The notes beneath the pieces are model-generated. The model saw nothing but the letters and a program-made list of their open reading frames with translations. It ran no database searches and had not been told where the DNA came from. A stretch of DNA of 64,000 bases, taken from assembly GCF_040807025.1 (NCBI RefSeq), contig NC_090952.1, positions 26,657,068 to 26,721,067 of the forward strand. Reading direction: 5' to 3'. Position numbers and translations under genes: made by a program. Source of the stretch: Struthio camelus. Lineage: Eukaryota > Chordata > Aves > Struthioniformes > Struthionidae. The stretch's first letter is position 1. Every line of letters starts with the position of its first letter. Below, piece after piece: positions 39,101 to 47,860 of this stretch.

Positions 39101-40939
39101 ATTAGATGATACTTCTCTGGCCTTGGAGTCTTCATGCATCAAGTTATGATAGCTTCTGGAGCGCTGACCTGATTCTCCTTTTTACTTTCAGGACAAAATA
39201 CAAACTATGACAATGGTACGTCATTAGATGGATGTCTGCTGACAGCGCCCCTATGGCATATTTAGCCACAGTTTGGCAGAAATTCAAGATCATCATTATT
39301 ATCTGCAAGGGACAAACTTTGCCTGTTTAAGAAAGCCTGGAGAAGGTAAAAACACAGCCTGTCGTACAGAACTGGCAACAACAATTCAAGCGTCTGCATT
39401 AGAAATAAAATAACTCAGAGGAAAGAATAAAAGCTGTTCCTAGTTCTGTCTGGCGCTTTTGAAGTCATTCTGCCTTAGCAATAGGTAAGCTAACATTATG
39501 CCAAGAACACATCTTAAAAGCCTGAGATGTTTATTTTGTGCAGTGCAACATCTCCAGTCTCTCCACTTTAAAAGATAATAGTACAAACAAAAATTTGAAA
39601 CAATTAATGTTGTCATTTCCTAAGCGCACAAGAACAGAGTTGCACTGCTCTGTCCATTATGCTCTGCCACCGTCGGGGCTTTACTGTTCTGCTTTGTACA
39701 GTAAAGACAATGTCTTCTGCTAGGTGGTCGTTGGCTCATAATTTTTTTCAGTAGAGAAAGCAATTTGGAAACATGGTTTCAGCAAACAGTGTCCTACATT
39801 TGATTATGAGCTCCTGAAACTAAAGAGAATACTTCACACCGGCATCCCAGCCCTTACCAAATGTGGCTCACTACACCAGGAAAAAAGTCAAACCTAACTT
39901 GACTGAACTTGGAAATAACAAAAAAGACTGCATAGAACAAGGACCTTGCTGTCATTTTTTAATTGAAACCACACGTTGATTGGCACAAAACTATTTTTGG
40001 AGAGCAGGAGGTGCAGGGGACTGATCTGGCTGTTGTTTCATTGATCAGTTAGACGGTAGCAAGTTCAGCTAAAATCAAGCTTTCTAAAAGGGTCTATAAG
40101 TAAGCAATATTAGAAGCTAGCGATAAAATATTAGTTGTAACTACAGGAAACGTCACAAAGCTGTCTCGAAAATTACATTTCCTGCTAACTAAAATCCTAT
40201 ATTAAACTTAATTTTAGAATATATAGATCTTTTCATGTTAGATGGAAAGGAATTCTCATCTACTCTCTTTTATGCATTTGAAGTTCACTTTTGTTTTCTA
40301 TCTATCTGCACTGTAGTCATATCACTTGAGATTTAACTGATTGCCAAGTTCTACACTTTAAAAGACGAACTATTTTTAAATGAAGAAACTACAGAGGGAA
40401 AAATAGTTTAATGGCAGATATCAGGAGAAATCTTTTGTTTTTAGAGGCAAATGCTGTCAACAAGTAAAGCTATTACATTTTTGTTTTTCATTCCCTAGCA
40501 TTAATATCTGCCAGAATACAGAAGTGCTGATTTTGATGGTTTCCTAGACATTACTTCAGTCAGAGTGCTAGATACTGTGAAAATGCTGGTTCCGATTACA
40601 AAGTTAGCTCGGGCTGAGTTTTTACATTAATGGGTCACATTCAATATGCACAAATATTATCACAGATTTAAAACTGCCAGGGCCCAAATTTAAAGTTGTT
40701 GTGTTGTTTTTAAGCATTTTCATAGCATATTACTTAAATAAGTTAACTCTTTCTCTTCCAAAGTAACACAAGATGCCAGTTTTTACCTCTCCAGTCTGCA
40801 GAGTATTATTTCTGTGCTCAAAGACTCCGCACGTCTCTGTAGCTAGAAGCCAATAGTCTGTCCCGAAAGCGATGAGAAACAGCAGAATGCCCGTCCCGCC
40901 GAGGAGCCCTGCTACAAAGGCTGCTATTCCAGCCTTCAT
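23964..40939 (-). CDS. TMEM182-like four-transmembrane protein (claudin-like superfamily), five coding exons, complete
   Basis: Joining 40939-40787, 38364-38247, 35888-35790, 33610-33473 and 24193-23964 on the minus strand gives 738 nt, i.e. 245 residues plus stop, with no internal stop and intron phases 0,1,1,1. Predicted topology: TM1 about residues 4-26, large extracellular loop 27-126, TM2 127-150, TM3 161-183, second loop 184-212, TM4 213-236, short cytosolic tail. Loop 1 holds an N-glycosylation sequon (N44-N-T) and the block F65-HHEGFFWRCWF, equivalent to the W...C...C signature of claudin-like proteins, plus C99. DYWLLATE (28-35), SYDS (118-121), YRGFW (125-129) and YGWSF (212-216) match TMEM182. 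TMEM182 is known as a muscle- and fat-enriched membrane protein that restrains myoblast differentiation and fusion. This protein is clearly related but differs at roughly half the positions as I recall the family and is about 15 residues longer, so I infer a paralogue. It could instead be a fast-evolving orthologue. The family assignment is near certain; the paralogue call is about 0.7. Confidence 0.93.
25660..25720. repeat. TA/CA-rich microsatellite (TATA-ACACATA type)
   Basis: Alternating purine-pyrimidine sequence built from ATATAC, ACACAT and ATACATATG steps. It is imperfect and about 60 bp long. Confidence 0.6.
32230..32610 (+). mobile_element. Ancient CR1 LINE fragment (ORF2 reverse-transcriptase region), degraded
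   Basis: The order of motifs follows the CR1 reverse-transcriptase segment as I know it from sauropsids: GATAGATGTCATCT near 32311, CACGTGGTTAATTATTA near 32358, GGAGTTCTTCCAGGGTCAAT near 32497, and TTGTTAAATATTTTCATGAATG near 32530 (the LLFNIFINDL-like stretch). Stops and indels break every frame, so it is an inactive fossil. The family call comes from memory of consensus sequence; divergence is high. Confidence 0.5.
33473..33610 (-). CDS. TMEM182-like coding exon 4 (TM2 and start of TM3)
   Basis: Encodes the end of codon 124, residues 125-169 and the first base of codon 170. Acceptor CTGTGCAG|TG and donor CTG|GTAAGC are both good. The peptide opens with YRGFW, continues with TM2 (AFITVAVAASLVGGFLLVCG), a short inner loop with FVNPRFYK, and the glycine-rich entry to TM3 (VGGGFLLAA). 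The FYK.GGG..AAG pattern is shared with TMEM182 without a gap. Confidence 0.92.
33611..35789 (-). other. Intron 3 of the TMEM182-like gene
   Basis: A phase 1 intron of 2,179 nt. It contains a non-repetitive AT-rich block with an inverted repeat (34780-34915) and otherwise no recognisable element. Confidence 0.85.
34780..34915. promoter_or_regulatory. Candidate intronic regulatory block with inverted AGCTGCTG arms
   Basis: AGCTGCTG (34835-34842) and CAGCAGCT (34872-34879) form a perfect 8-bp inverted pair. Both are flanked by ATTAATTC/ATTCATTAAA sequence that extends the imperfect symmetry. A CAGCTG E-box is at 34875-34880. The enhancer role is inferred only. Confidence 0.25.
35790..35888 (-). 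CDS. TMEM182-like coding exon 3 (rest of extracellular loop 1)
   Basis: Encodes the end of codon 91, residues 92-123 and the first base of codon 124. A long T-rich tract ending TTCTTCAG precedes the exon and the donor is CAG|GTAGGT. The peptide runs from SQAHPKHCMHGYLFP to HPSYDSTA. C99 and the SYDS block align with TMEM182. The middle (PMPIALGPFPHP) is proline-rich and lacks the sequon that TMEM182 carries just before SYDS. Phase 1 at both ends matches the neighbouring exons. Confidence 0.9.
35889..38246 (-). other. Intron 2 of the TMEM182-like gene
   Basis: A phase 1 intron of 2,358 nt. It holds a dense TAAT-rich block (36330-36660, listed separately), a CTTT/poly-T run at 36683-36711, and A-rich tracts with a short GAAA run at about 37965-38060. 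Confidence 0.85.
36330..36660. promoter_or_regulatory. AT-rich block with many homeodomain-type TAAT/ATTA cores (candidate intronic enhancer)
   Basis: The stretch is full of ATTA/TAAT cores, including ATTAATTAAT at about 36391-36400, AATTAATTATTA near 36500 and AAATTAATTTG near 36530, mixed with GATTA and ATCAATC motifs. It lacks simple-sequence structure. This composition is typical of conserved non-coding developmental enhancers, but conservation was not tested. Confidence 0.3.
38247..38364 (-). CDS. TMEM182-like coding exon 2 (claudin-type W..C..C loop motif)
   Basis: Encodes residues 52-90 plus the first base of codon 91. A pyrimidine-rich tract and CTGTAG acceptor precede GCTGAAACG, and the donor ACA|GTGAGT is a perfect consensus. 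The exon carries LTFHHEGFFWRCWFFGEGD and then IWSFWY, the most diagnostic segment of the TMEM182 family. The first dozen residues (AETLTEVRKEIL) have no counterpart in TMEM182 as I remember it and lengthen loop 1. In-frame AGs a few codons inside the exon could act as alternative acceptors and shorten the insert. Confidence 0.92.
38365..40786 (-). other. Intron 1 of the TMEM182-like gene
   Basis: A phase 0 intron of 2,422 nt. AT-rich non-coding DNA with no recognisable repeat or exon. Short open frames such as the one at 38556-38989 have no family features. Confidence 0.85.
40787..40939 (-). CDS. TMEM182-like coding exon 1 (start codon, TM1)
   Basis: Encodes residues 1-51: a short N-terminus, the first membrane helix (GIAAFVAGLLGGTG followed by ILLFLIAF) and the start of extracellular loop 1 with DYWLLATE, C37 and the N44 sequon. 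The ATG at 40939-40937 is chosen because family members begin a few residues before TM1 and it has A at -3. The frame stays open seven codons further upstream, but no ATG occurs there, and I see none in the 160 nt upstream on the minus strand. The exon ends in phase 0 at a GAG|GTAAAA donor, with the intron starting at 40786. Confidence 0.92.
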
Positions 40940-41135
40940 GGTAGAGCAGGTAGTCAGCAAAACTGAAGTGCAGAAAAGAAGAAAAATACTGAAGTATCCA
41001 GGGCTGCTGAAAGAGAGGGATGAAGAGAAGTGCTATTTTTGGACACAGATCTTTTCACGGCTGGTATGAGTTTCACTGGGCGGTGGGAAAAGGACTAATA
41101 AAAGCAGATGACCTGGCATAACCAAACAGCTGTGG
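40940..41135 (-). promoter_or_regulatory. Putative promoter / 5' flank of the TMEM182-like gene with muscle-type motifs
   Basis: No CpG island and no clear TATA box is visible upstream of the start codon. On the minus strand CCAAAAATAG (41042-41033), about 95-105 nt upstream of the ATG, differs by one base from both the MEF2 (YTAWWWWTAR) and SRF CArG consensus. A CAGCTG E-box (41127-41132) in an AACAGCTGTGG context, typical of MyoD/myogenin sites, lies about 190 nt upstream. A second E-box-like CAGATG is at about 41104. The motifs are seen; their function and the transcription start are inferred. Confidence 0.4.
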
Positions 41136-43518
41136 CATTAAAGAAACATGACAAATAGCTATTGAGACAGAGCAGGAAGATTTCCAAATAGACACATGGC
41201 TGCTCATTTGAAAAGAGCAATGCAGATAGTCTTTAGCTTTTGCCTGTTAGCCAACTTCGATAGGTCACAAGTATTTATTATGCAGAGCTGTCCAGGAAAC
41301 CAGATAGTTTTTAAAACCCTCTGCACGCATGGGGCATTGAGGCTGTACTCTGCATGAGCAAATCCGAATGTGAAGATTTTTACCGTTCCATTCACCATAC
41401 CATTTTACCATGGAGCCCACAGTTTCTAGAGCCACTTCTGTAAGATACCTTAAGTTATACCCTCACAACTGCAGTTCAGAAGTGGCTCTTCCTGAATTAC
41501 TTCTTTCCTTGTGTTTCTGTTTCCTCTAGAACAAAATACTAGCTCACATTTTACCAAAAAAAAATAATCCAAGAAATGACAGTAAAATATTGGTAACACT
41601 CTCTCCTAAAATCTTGGTGCTCTCAGATGTGATACCATCATCCCATGCAAACACATTTAAATCAGATAGGTCTACATCTAGCTATGTAAGAAGCATTTAA
41701 ATGAAGTATACACACAAGATCTCTAGAGAGTCTTGCTATGCAGATGAAGAAAGATAACCTCTTCTCCACTTCTCTGCTACAAAAGAGTGTAATATATAGC
41801 ATTCATACCCCTCCCACCACCTAACCGTGCTTTAGAAGAAATGTCTCATTGGGAATGAGAAGATTCCTTCATGGAATTTCGTTGCCATTTGGTTCCTAAT
41901 TTTTTTTGTCTTCTGCTGAAGCATCTGCTGTAGATCACTGCCAGGAAGAGAATGCCAGGCTAGGAAAATTATAATTTCTGTGTGGCAATAACTATATTCC
42001 TGTGACATGCCAAGAGTCTGGGGGAGAAAATTTAAATTACAGTGAAAATTCAAATTATGATTTTCTAACCTTAGCCTAAGTCATGAACGACTATAAAAGG
42101 AGGATAGATGAAGACGTTGACTTCCTTATCCTAAGGGATTTTGTGTTGCCAAATTAATTTCTGAATCAATTTAATCGTTAAAGTTAACTGTGCTCACATG
42201 GATATAGCAGAGAAACTATGCATTGCTTAGGGAAGCTGGAGAGAGGAGGGTAAAATTTTGACTACACTTCTAGCCAACTGTTGAGGCATATGGACTGATG
42301 AATACACTTGCTCTTGTTCTATGAACACAATAGATTTTAAATTGTAATAATTGATTGTATCATCCTCATTGTTCTTGCTTAAATATTGCAGGCAGGGGTA
42401 GCTTTTAAATAATACATTAGATCTCCCTTCCTCATAGTCACATTGGATGAGCTGCTATTTTTTTAATCTGACGGCACAAGCATGTGAGGCATTTGATAGA
42501 TTCCAGAAGAGAGGTCCCTGCCTGGGAGAGTCCCTATGTAGATAGATGGAGAAAGAAAAAGCGGGTCAGATTACAGAATTACAGTAACACAAAGTCTAAG
42601 AAGAGCCACAGCCTGCGTAACCCTGTTGCTAACTCTCACAGGTCAGTGTTGGAGCAGTGCTGCGCTGAGCAAGAGACAGTGTACGAGAAAAGTAGAAGGT
42701 ATTACTGCGTCTGCAACGCTGGAGCAGAAAAGGGGAGGTGGGCAATGAAACAGAAGAGTAGGTCTGAGCTGCAGGCTAGAGCCAGCAGACCGTCTCAAAG
42801 ATTAGACTGATATCCTGATGGCTCTCAAAAATGGTAAAATGCCTTCTGATGTTTATATAACGGAATTAAAACTCCCAAGACTGAACACATTGTTCTTGGC
42901 AGGCAAAGAGATCGTTGTGTGGCCTTAAAATATATGTGAATTCTTTTAACATAGGAAGCAATGGATGTGCATCTGATGGGAGAACGCAGTACACGAGCCA
43001 CTTACAGGGAAGCTAAAGTATACATCCTGTCTTGGCCCTGCTTAACCGTCCCTTTTCTTTAAATCAAACTATTTAGTCAGCTAAGGGAGAGGAGAAATCA
43101 TTCTGACATTATACATCCTCCCTTTCAGACCGCTTCGCATTCATGTGGGGGAGCAGAGAGCAGCTCTGCACCTCACAAGCTTGCTCAGCAGTTTTGCTTG
43201 GGAAATTAGTTGTTCTTAGCCCACTAAGTCTGAACGAATGAAAATGGCCCTCCTGGAGCACGTGCTTGTCCTCCCTTATTTAGCTGTCACCTCCCCTGGA
43301 AGCAATCTCCACTACTGCTATTGTACGCAGGTGCTTCTGGTCAACCCTTCCACACATTGCCTTGTCATATCAGATACTCTCGGATGCAAGATGAACAAGG
43401 TATTTTTTTAGAGTGGCCATTCACCAAGTCATAGGCAGGATCTGGTCAAATAAACCTTCATTTATGGGACTTGGTCCCATCAACCACACAAAAGGGTTTC
43501 TTGGACACCAGTAAAATA

Positions 43519-43705
43519 ACCACAGAATGACAGACTCACGGAGGTTGGCAGGGGTCTCTGGAGATCGTCTGGTCCAATTCCCACCCCTGCTCAAGCAGCC
43601 TTAGCTAGAGCAGGTGGCCCAGGATCACATCCTACCAAGTTTTGAAGATCTCCAAGGATGGAAAATCCACAACCTGTCTGGATAACCTGCTCCAGTGTTT
43701 GACTA
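43519..43705 (-). mobile_element. CR1 LINE 3'-end fragment, antisense
   Basis: Reads in order CACAGAATGACAGACTCA, GGAGGTTGGCAGGGGTCTCT, GTCTGGTCCAATTCCCACCC, CTGCTCAAGCAG, AGAGCAGGTGGCCCAGGATC, ATCTCCAAGGATGGAAAATC, CACAACCTGTCTGGATAACC and TGCTCCAGTGTTTGAC. This is the well-known complement of the avian CR1 3' region. Further antisense homology may resume after about 43753. No intact ORF. Confidence 0.9.
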
Positions 43706-43716
43706 AATATATTTAA

Positions 43717-43752
43717 TTATCTAAATAATCATCTAAACAGTCATCTAAATAA
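43717..43752. repeat. Three-copy 12-bp tandem repeat inside the CR1 fragment
   Basis: TTATCTAAATAA, TCATCTAAACAG and TCATCTAAATAA lie head to tail. They sit where the CR1 consensus would continue with the CAGTGTTCGGTCACCC-type sequence, so the array appears to have replaced or expanded that part. Confidence 0.6.
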
Positions 43753-46700
43753 CGCCTTTCCTGAACCCATGGTAAGATGCAGGATCTGTTTCACAGTGCG
43801 CAGAAGCTGAATAACACCTGCAAAATCCAAAGCACCAAACTGAACTCAGCTTCTCAGGCAAATACTCTCTCTTTAACTTGAACTCAGATCTCTGAATTTA
43901 GCCAGACAAAACGCCTACAGCATTTTGTGCTGATTCCCCAGCAATTCTGATTTACGTAACCCAAGTAAAGCCTTTGCTAGATACTAACCATCTCCCAGCG
44001 GATCCTGGGGCAGTGCATCATATCCATATCATATTTTGAACTGTAATAACATGCCCAGCTTGTAATCACCTGGTTACTCTGTAGGCAACAACTCCTACAA
44101 TGAGATAACCTCTTTATAGTCAATCTAAAATGGTTAATTAAATACAAAGTCCAAAATATGCATCATCTAACTAATCTTCAATAAACGTAATTTTGATCAT
44201 TTTCCATTTAACTAACATGTAGTACTGGTTAAACTTGACTTAAGTGACGAGTAAAATCAGTTGCCTTCTATTCTTGTAATCTTTCTTTGTCTCAAAGTAG
44301 AGCACAATTGACTGGGAAGCTTTGGTGATGCTTGAAGAAGCTCAGTGAAGACAAGGGTTTTCACACTAGAAGTGAGCACTTCTTTGCAAATTGCACTGCA
44401 ATTGCATAAAATTAAAATGCAGAGTGGGCACTTGTGTATTTAAAAAAAGGGATTAACACATACTTCTACACTTATGGGTATGCTTTTTTAGGCAGCTGTA
44501 TTCAGCATTGCTGTATTTATGCTAATGCATATTTGCAAGTTAGTGCTGTTTGCCATTTGGAAGATGTCCTTAGTGATTCTCAGTCCCATTGGCAGAAAAA
44601 CCCCGGGTGGCTGAGGTAGAGCATTGCTAGTGCCCAGCCTTGGCTCCTCATGGGCTGTTATGTGCACAGCCAAACATTTTCCAAATTCTTAGGCTGCAGA
44701 GTAGGAATTGAGTCTGCAAGGTCAAAACATCTCTCCATTCAACAAGCTTTCCCTTCTCCTTGGCACACCCCCCTGCACGTGTTCCTCCCCATTAGGATCT
44801 GAAAAATTCCTGGACATAACAGACAATAAAACTGTGCCTGGGGCATGGGCAGATGCAGCTGCGACGCAAACCTGGGGCTGTGCAGCTGCTGCAGAGCACA
44901 TGGCGGGAGCGCTCAGGCTTAGCAGGAGCTGGTCATGCATGCGAGGGGCTACAGCCCCTTTCTCCTCTCCCCTCACCCCCACCAAACCAAACCAGTGGGT
45001 CTCTGGTTCTCATCCCTATGCAGCGTTCAACATAATGGAAACTGGGCTTTGCTCTTGTACTATTTCCTTCTGTTTAGCTTGAGGACTTTTCTTTTTTTTT
45101 TTTTGAAAAACCCTCAAGGTGGGATGTTAGTCTGCTGCGTTAGGGGCTCGTGGCTATCAGAGACAGCGTCAGACCCACGTGGCCAGGGTCCACCCAAGCT
45201 CTGTGCACCTCCGGCACTCCTATTTCAGAGGTGCCTGGGTCTCCTCGCACGTCCGAGCCGGCTCCTTTTGCCGAAGGGCTCGACGTGCCTCGAGGCCGAA
45301 GCTACTGGTTACAGCTCCCTGCCCAAGCTGTGGCTTCCTCCTCCTTCTGCTTTTAAGGTAAATCCCCGTAATTGTATATAAATAGCCACCTATTTGTATG
45401 TATGTAGCTATTTCTGTCTTCCTTTAAAGAAATTTCCTGCTATTGGTGAGCAGAAAAAAGTAGATACAATTAAAATTAAAATAATAGGAATGCTTTTCCC
45501 AAAGACTAAAAGGCTAATAGAAAAAATAGCATCTTTACTCTTCAGGAAAAAAATATCTTTATTAATTACAAGGTTCAGGCCTATTCTGGTTTGAAGGGTG
45601 AGCTAGTTTCGTGTTTTCCCTTTGTAAAAGCATGCTGTTCATATAGATTTTACACAGTGCAAAGGACAGCCTTGTTAGTAGACAGGACATACGTATATTA
45701 GAAGAAGGGAAAGAAGAAACAGCAAGAAAACAGCCAATAAATCATTCTACCCCTCCCTCCCCCCACTGCAATTAGAAAGGACTTGGGATTTTCTGATGAA
45801 ATAACCAGAAACTGCAAGTTTTCAAAACGAAACCACCTTCCAGGAAGGGCTGGGATTGAGTGAGAGTCTCTGGAAAAACTTTTAAGAAAGGGGTTTCTTA
45901 ATTTTGAATGTTTCGTTTCCACAATTGTAAAGAAAAAGTTTCATTTTAGGGGGTCAAAATCCTTCTATATAGAGCACAAGACATGAAAATAATTATTAAA
46001 TATCTAAGTTGAAATAAAACTTTTAATCAAATTGTATTTTAAAAATTACTGATTGACTCATCCACTTTGTTTCAGCTTATTGCTTCCTGGACAGTTTTAC
46101 GACATTGCCTTTTCATCCTAATTCTGTATGGGAATATTGCAGGTGTAATTGCGACAAAAAGGATTCCGGGTAAAGGGGTGGCCCATACGCAGCTTTGCGA
46201 GCTCGTTGAACCTCACATTAGAGTTCAGTCTACGCAGTGCCTATGAACAGAGCTGTATTGCGTGCTTACAGCCAGAGATATGCGTGCTCAGTGCCCCTTG
46301 TGGAAATGCTATAGAAAGTGCTAAGGGATCAGGTTGCAGACTTGGAGCCCACACTAATGAACGTCCAGCACTTGTTGTCGGGAGGCCCCTAAAGAAAGTG
46401 CAGTTGCGCCGTAAAGCTGGCACACTGTCGGCCTGGACCAAGCCCTGCGCAGGTGCGATTCTTTGTGTGTTTACAGCATATTGTAGGATGGGAGGGAAAC
46501 AGAAAAAAAGCACTTTTTGCTACAAAAAATACTAAAAGATAAACCCTGGCTTTACTGAAATCAAGAGAAGATCTACAGTTGACTTGACATAACCAGGATT
46601 TCACTTGCCAGCTACTGGCATCACTAAGAGCTCAGGGAGCCTTGATTTTACTCTTCCCGTGAAGAGATATCCTTTAATTTGGGGAAGCAAAAAAAAAAAA

Positions 46701-47753
46701 AATATTTCACAGCCTGCTAACCACAAACCTTAGAGCAACATAGCAATGATACTTGGCCTGCTGGCCCCACCTCCTGTAGATGCTCTGGCCTGGACACATC
46801 CCACCCCTCTACATGTACCAAGAGGCACCTACAGAAGGTGATGCAGATCTTGGCTGGTCTGAATTAGCCTTCAGAGCTGCCAGTGCCTATCTACTAATAG
46901 AGCACCTTGGCAAAGTATTTATTTCACTTTTGATCCTTGGCGATGACCCAGTGCTTTTAATCCGGTGAATGGTATGTCCAAAATCAGCAGGACTGTTCTC
47001 CACAGTAAAGTGAAAAGCCAACATCTGCAGAACTAAGGCGCCTACAGCACCTCCCTTCTGCAGGTTCCAGGCTCACGAACCCCTGCCAACACAGTCTCCG
47101 AGCGCTCATGTCCCATTAGAGGTCACTCCTAAATCATCATCACAACACATAAAATAAACTTTGGATCATGTTATTGACTACAATCACTCCTGTGCTATCC
47201 CATGCAGCGGGTCCTACATGTGCAGAAAGGCTGTTCATCCCTTCCCCTGGCCCTGGCGCAGTACGTATAGTGAAAACTACAACTGCTTGTGGACCGCACC
47301 TTCAGTAAAGCAAGTCTCCGCTTGCTGAGCGTGCTATGTGATACGTAGCATGGGTGTACCAATGTGAAAACAAACATGATTTCTCCAAGAACATCCCCCA
47401 AACCCCATCCTTTCTCCACTAAACTCAAAGCAAACACTCCGGGAAGCTCGGTTAACTTCTACGTTTTCAACATGTTCCATATTCTCACACTTCAGCCCCT
47501 CTGAATTCCTCAAGGGCCTGACCCAGACCCAGCAGTGCTGAAATCCAGCAGAACAGACTCTCCTCTGTCCGCTTCTCCAGGCTGAAGGAATGTATTTATG
47601 TGGGAGAGCCCTTGAGGGAAGGGAAGCAATCATCCCGAACTAATCTGTAGCCTTCTCTCATCACTAGCTGGTGCCTAAGTAAGTTAATATAACATCCCTG
47701 AAGCACTACAGCAACAGAGCAAGGATCTGCATCTTTCCAGAGAGGAAAACCAC

Positions 47754-47860
47754 GTGGTGCAGTGGTTGGGATCCTGTAGCAGAGGCTTGAGGTCCCACCT
47801 TGTACTCTTAGTCCTGTACTTACCTTGCTGCTTAGCCCCAGGCAACTCCTTCACCAAGAG
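47754..47860 (+). mobile_element. Possible MIR-type (tRNA-derived) SINE remnant
   Basis: GTGGTGCAGTGGTTGGGATC resembles a tRNA A box and the MIR 5' end. GAGGTCCCACC could be a decayed B box. TTACCTTGCTGCTTAGCCCC followed by AGGCAACTCCTTCACC follows the MIR core spacing (ACTTGCTGTGTGACC, then GGCAAGTCACTTAACC). Strongly diverged. Confidence 0.45.

Noticed and set aside
40940-40960. Upstream extension of the TMEM182-like reading frame by seven codons
   Set aside because: It would start at a TTG, not an ATG; the ATG at 40939 fits the family start just before TM1.
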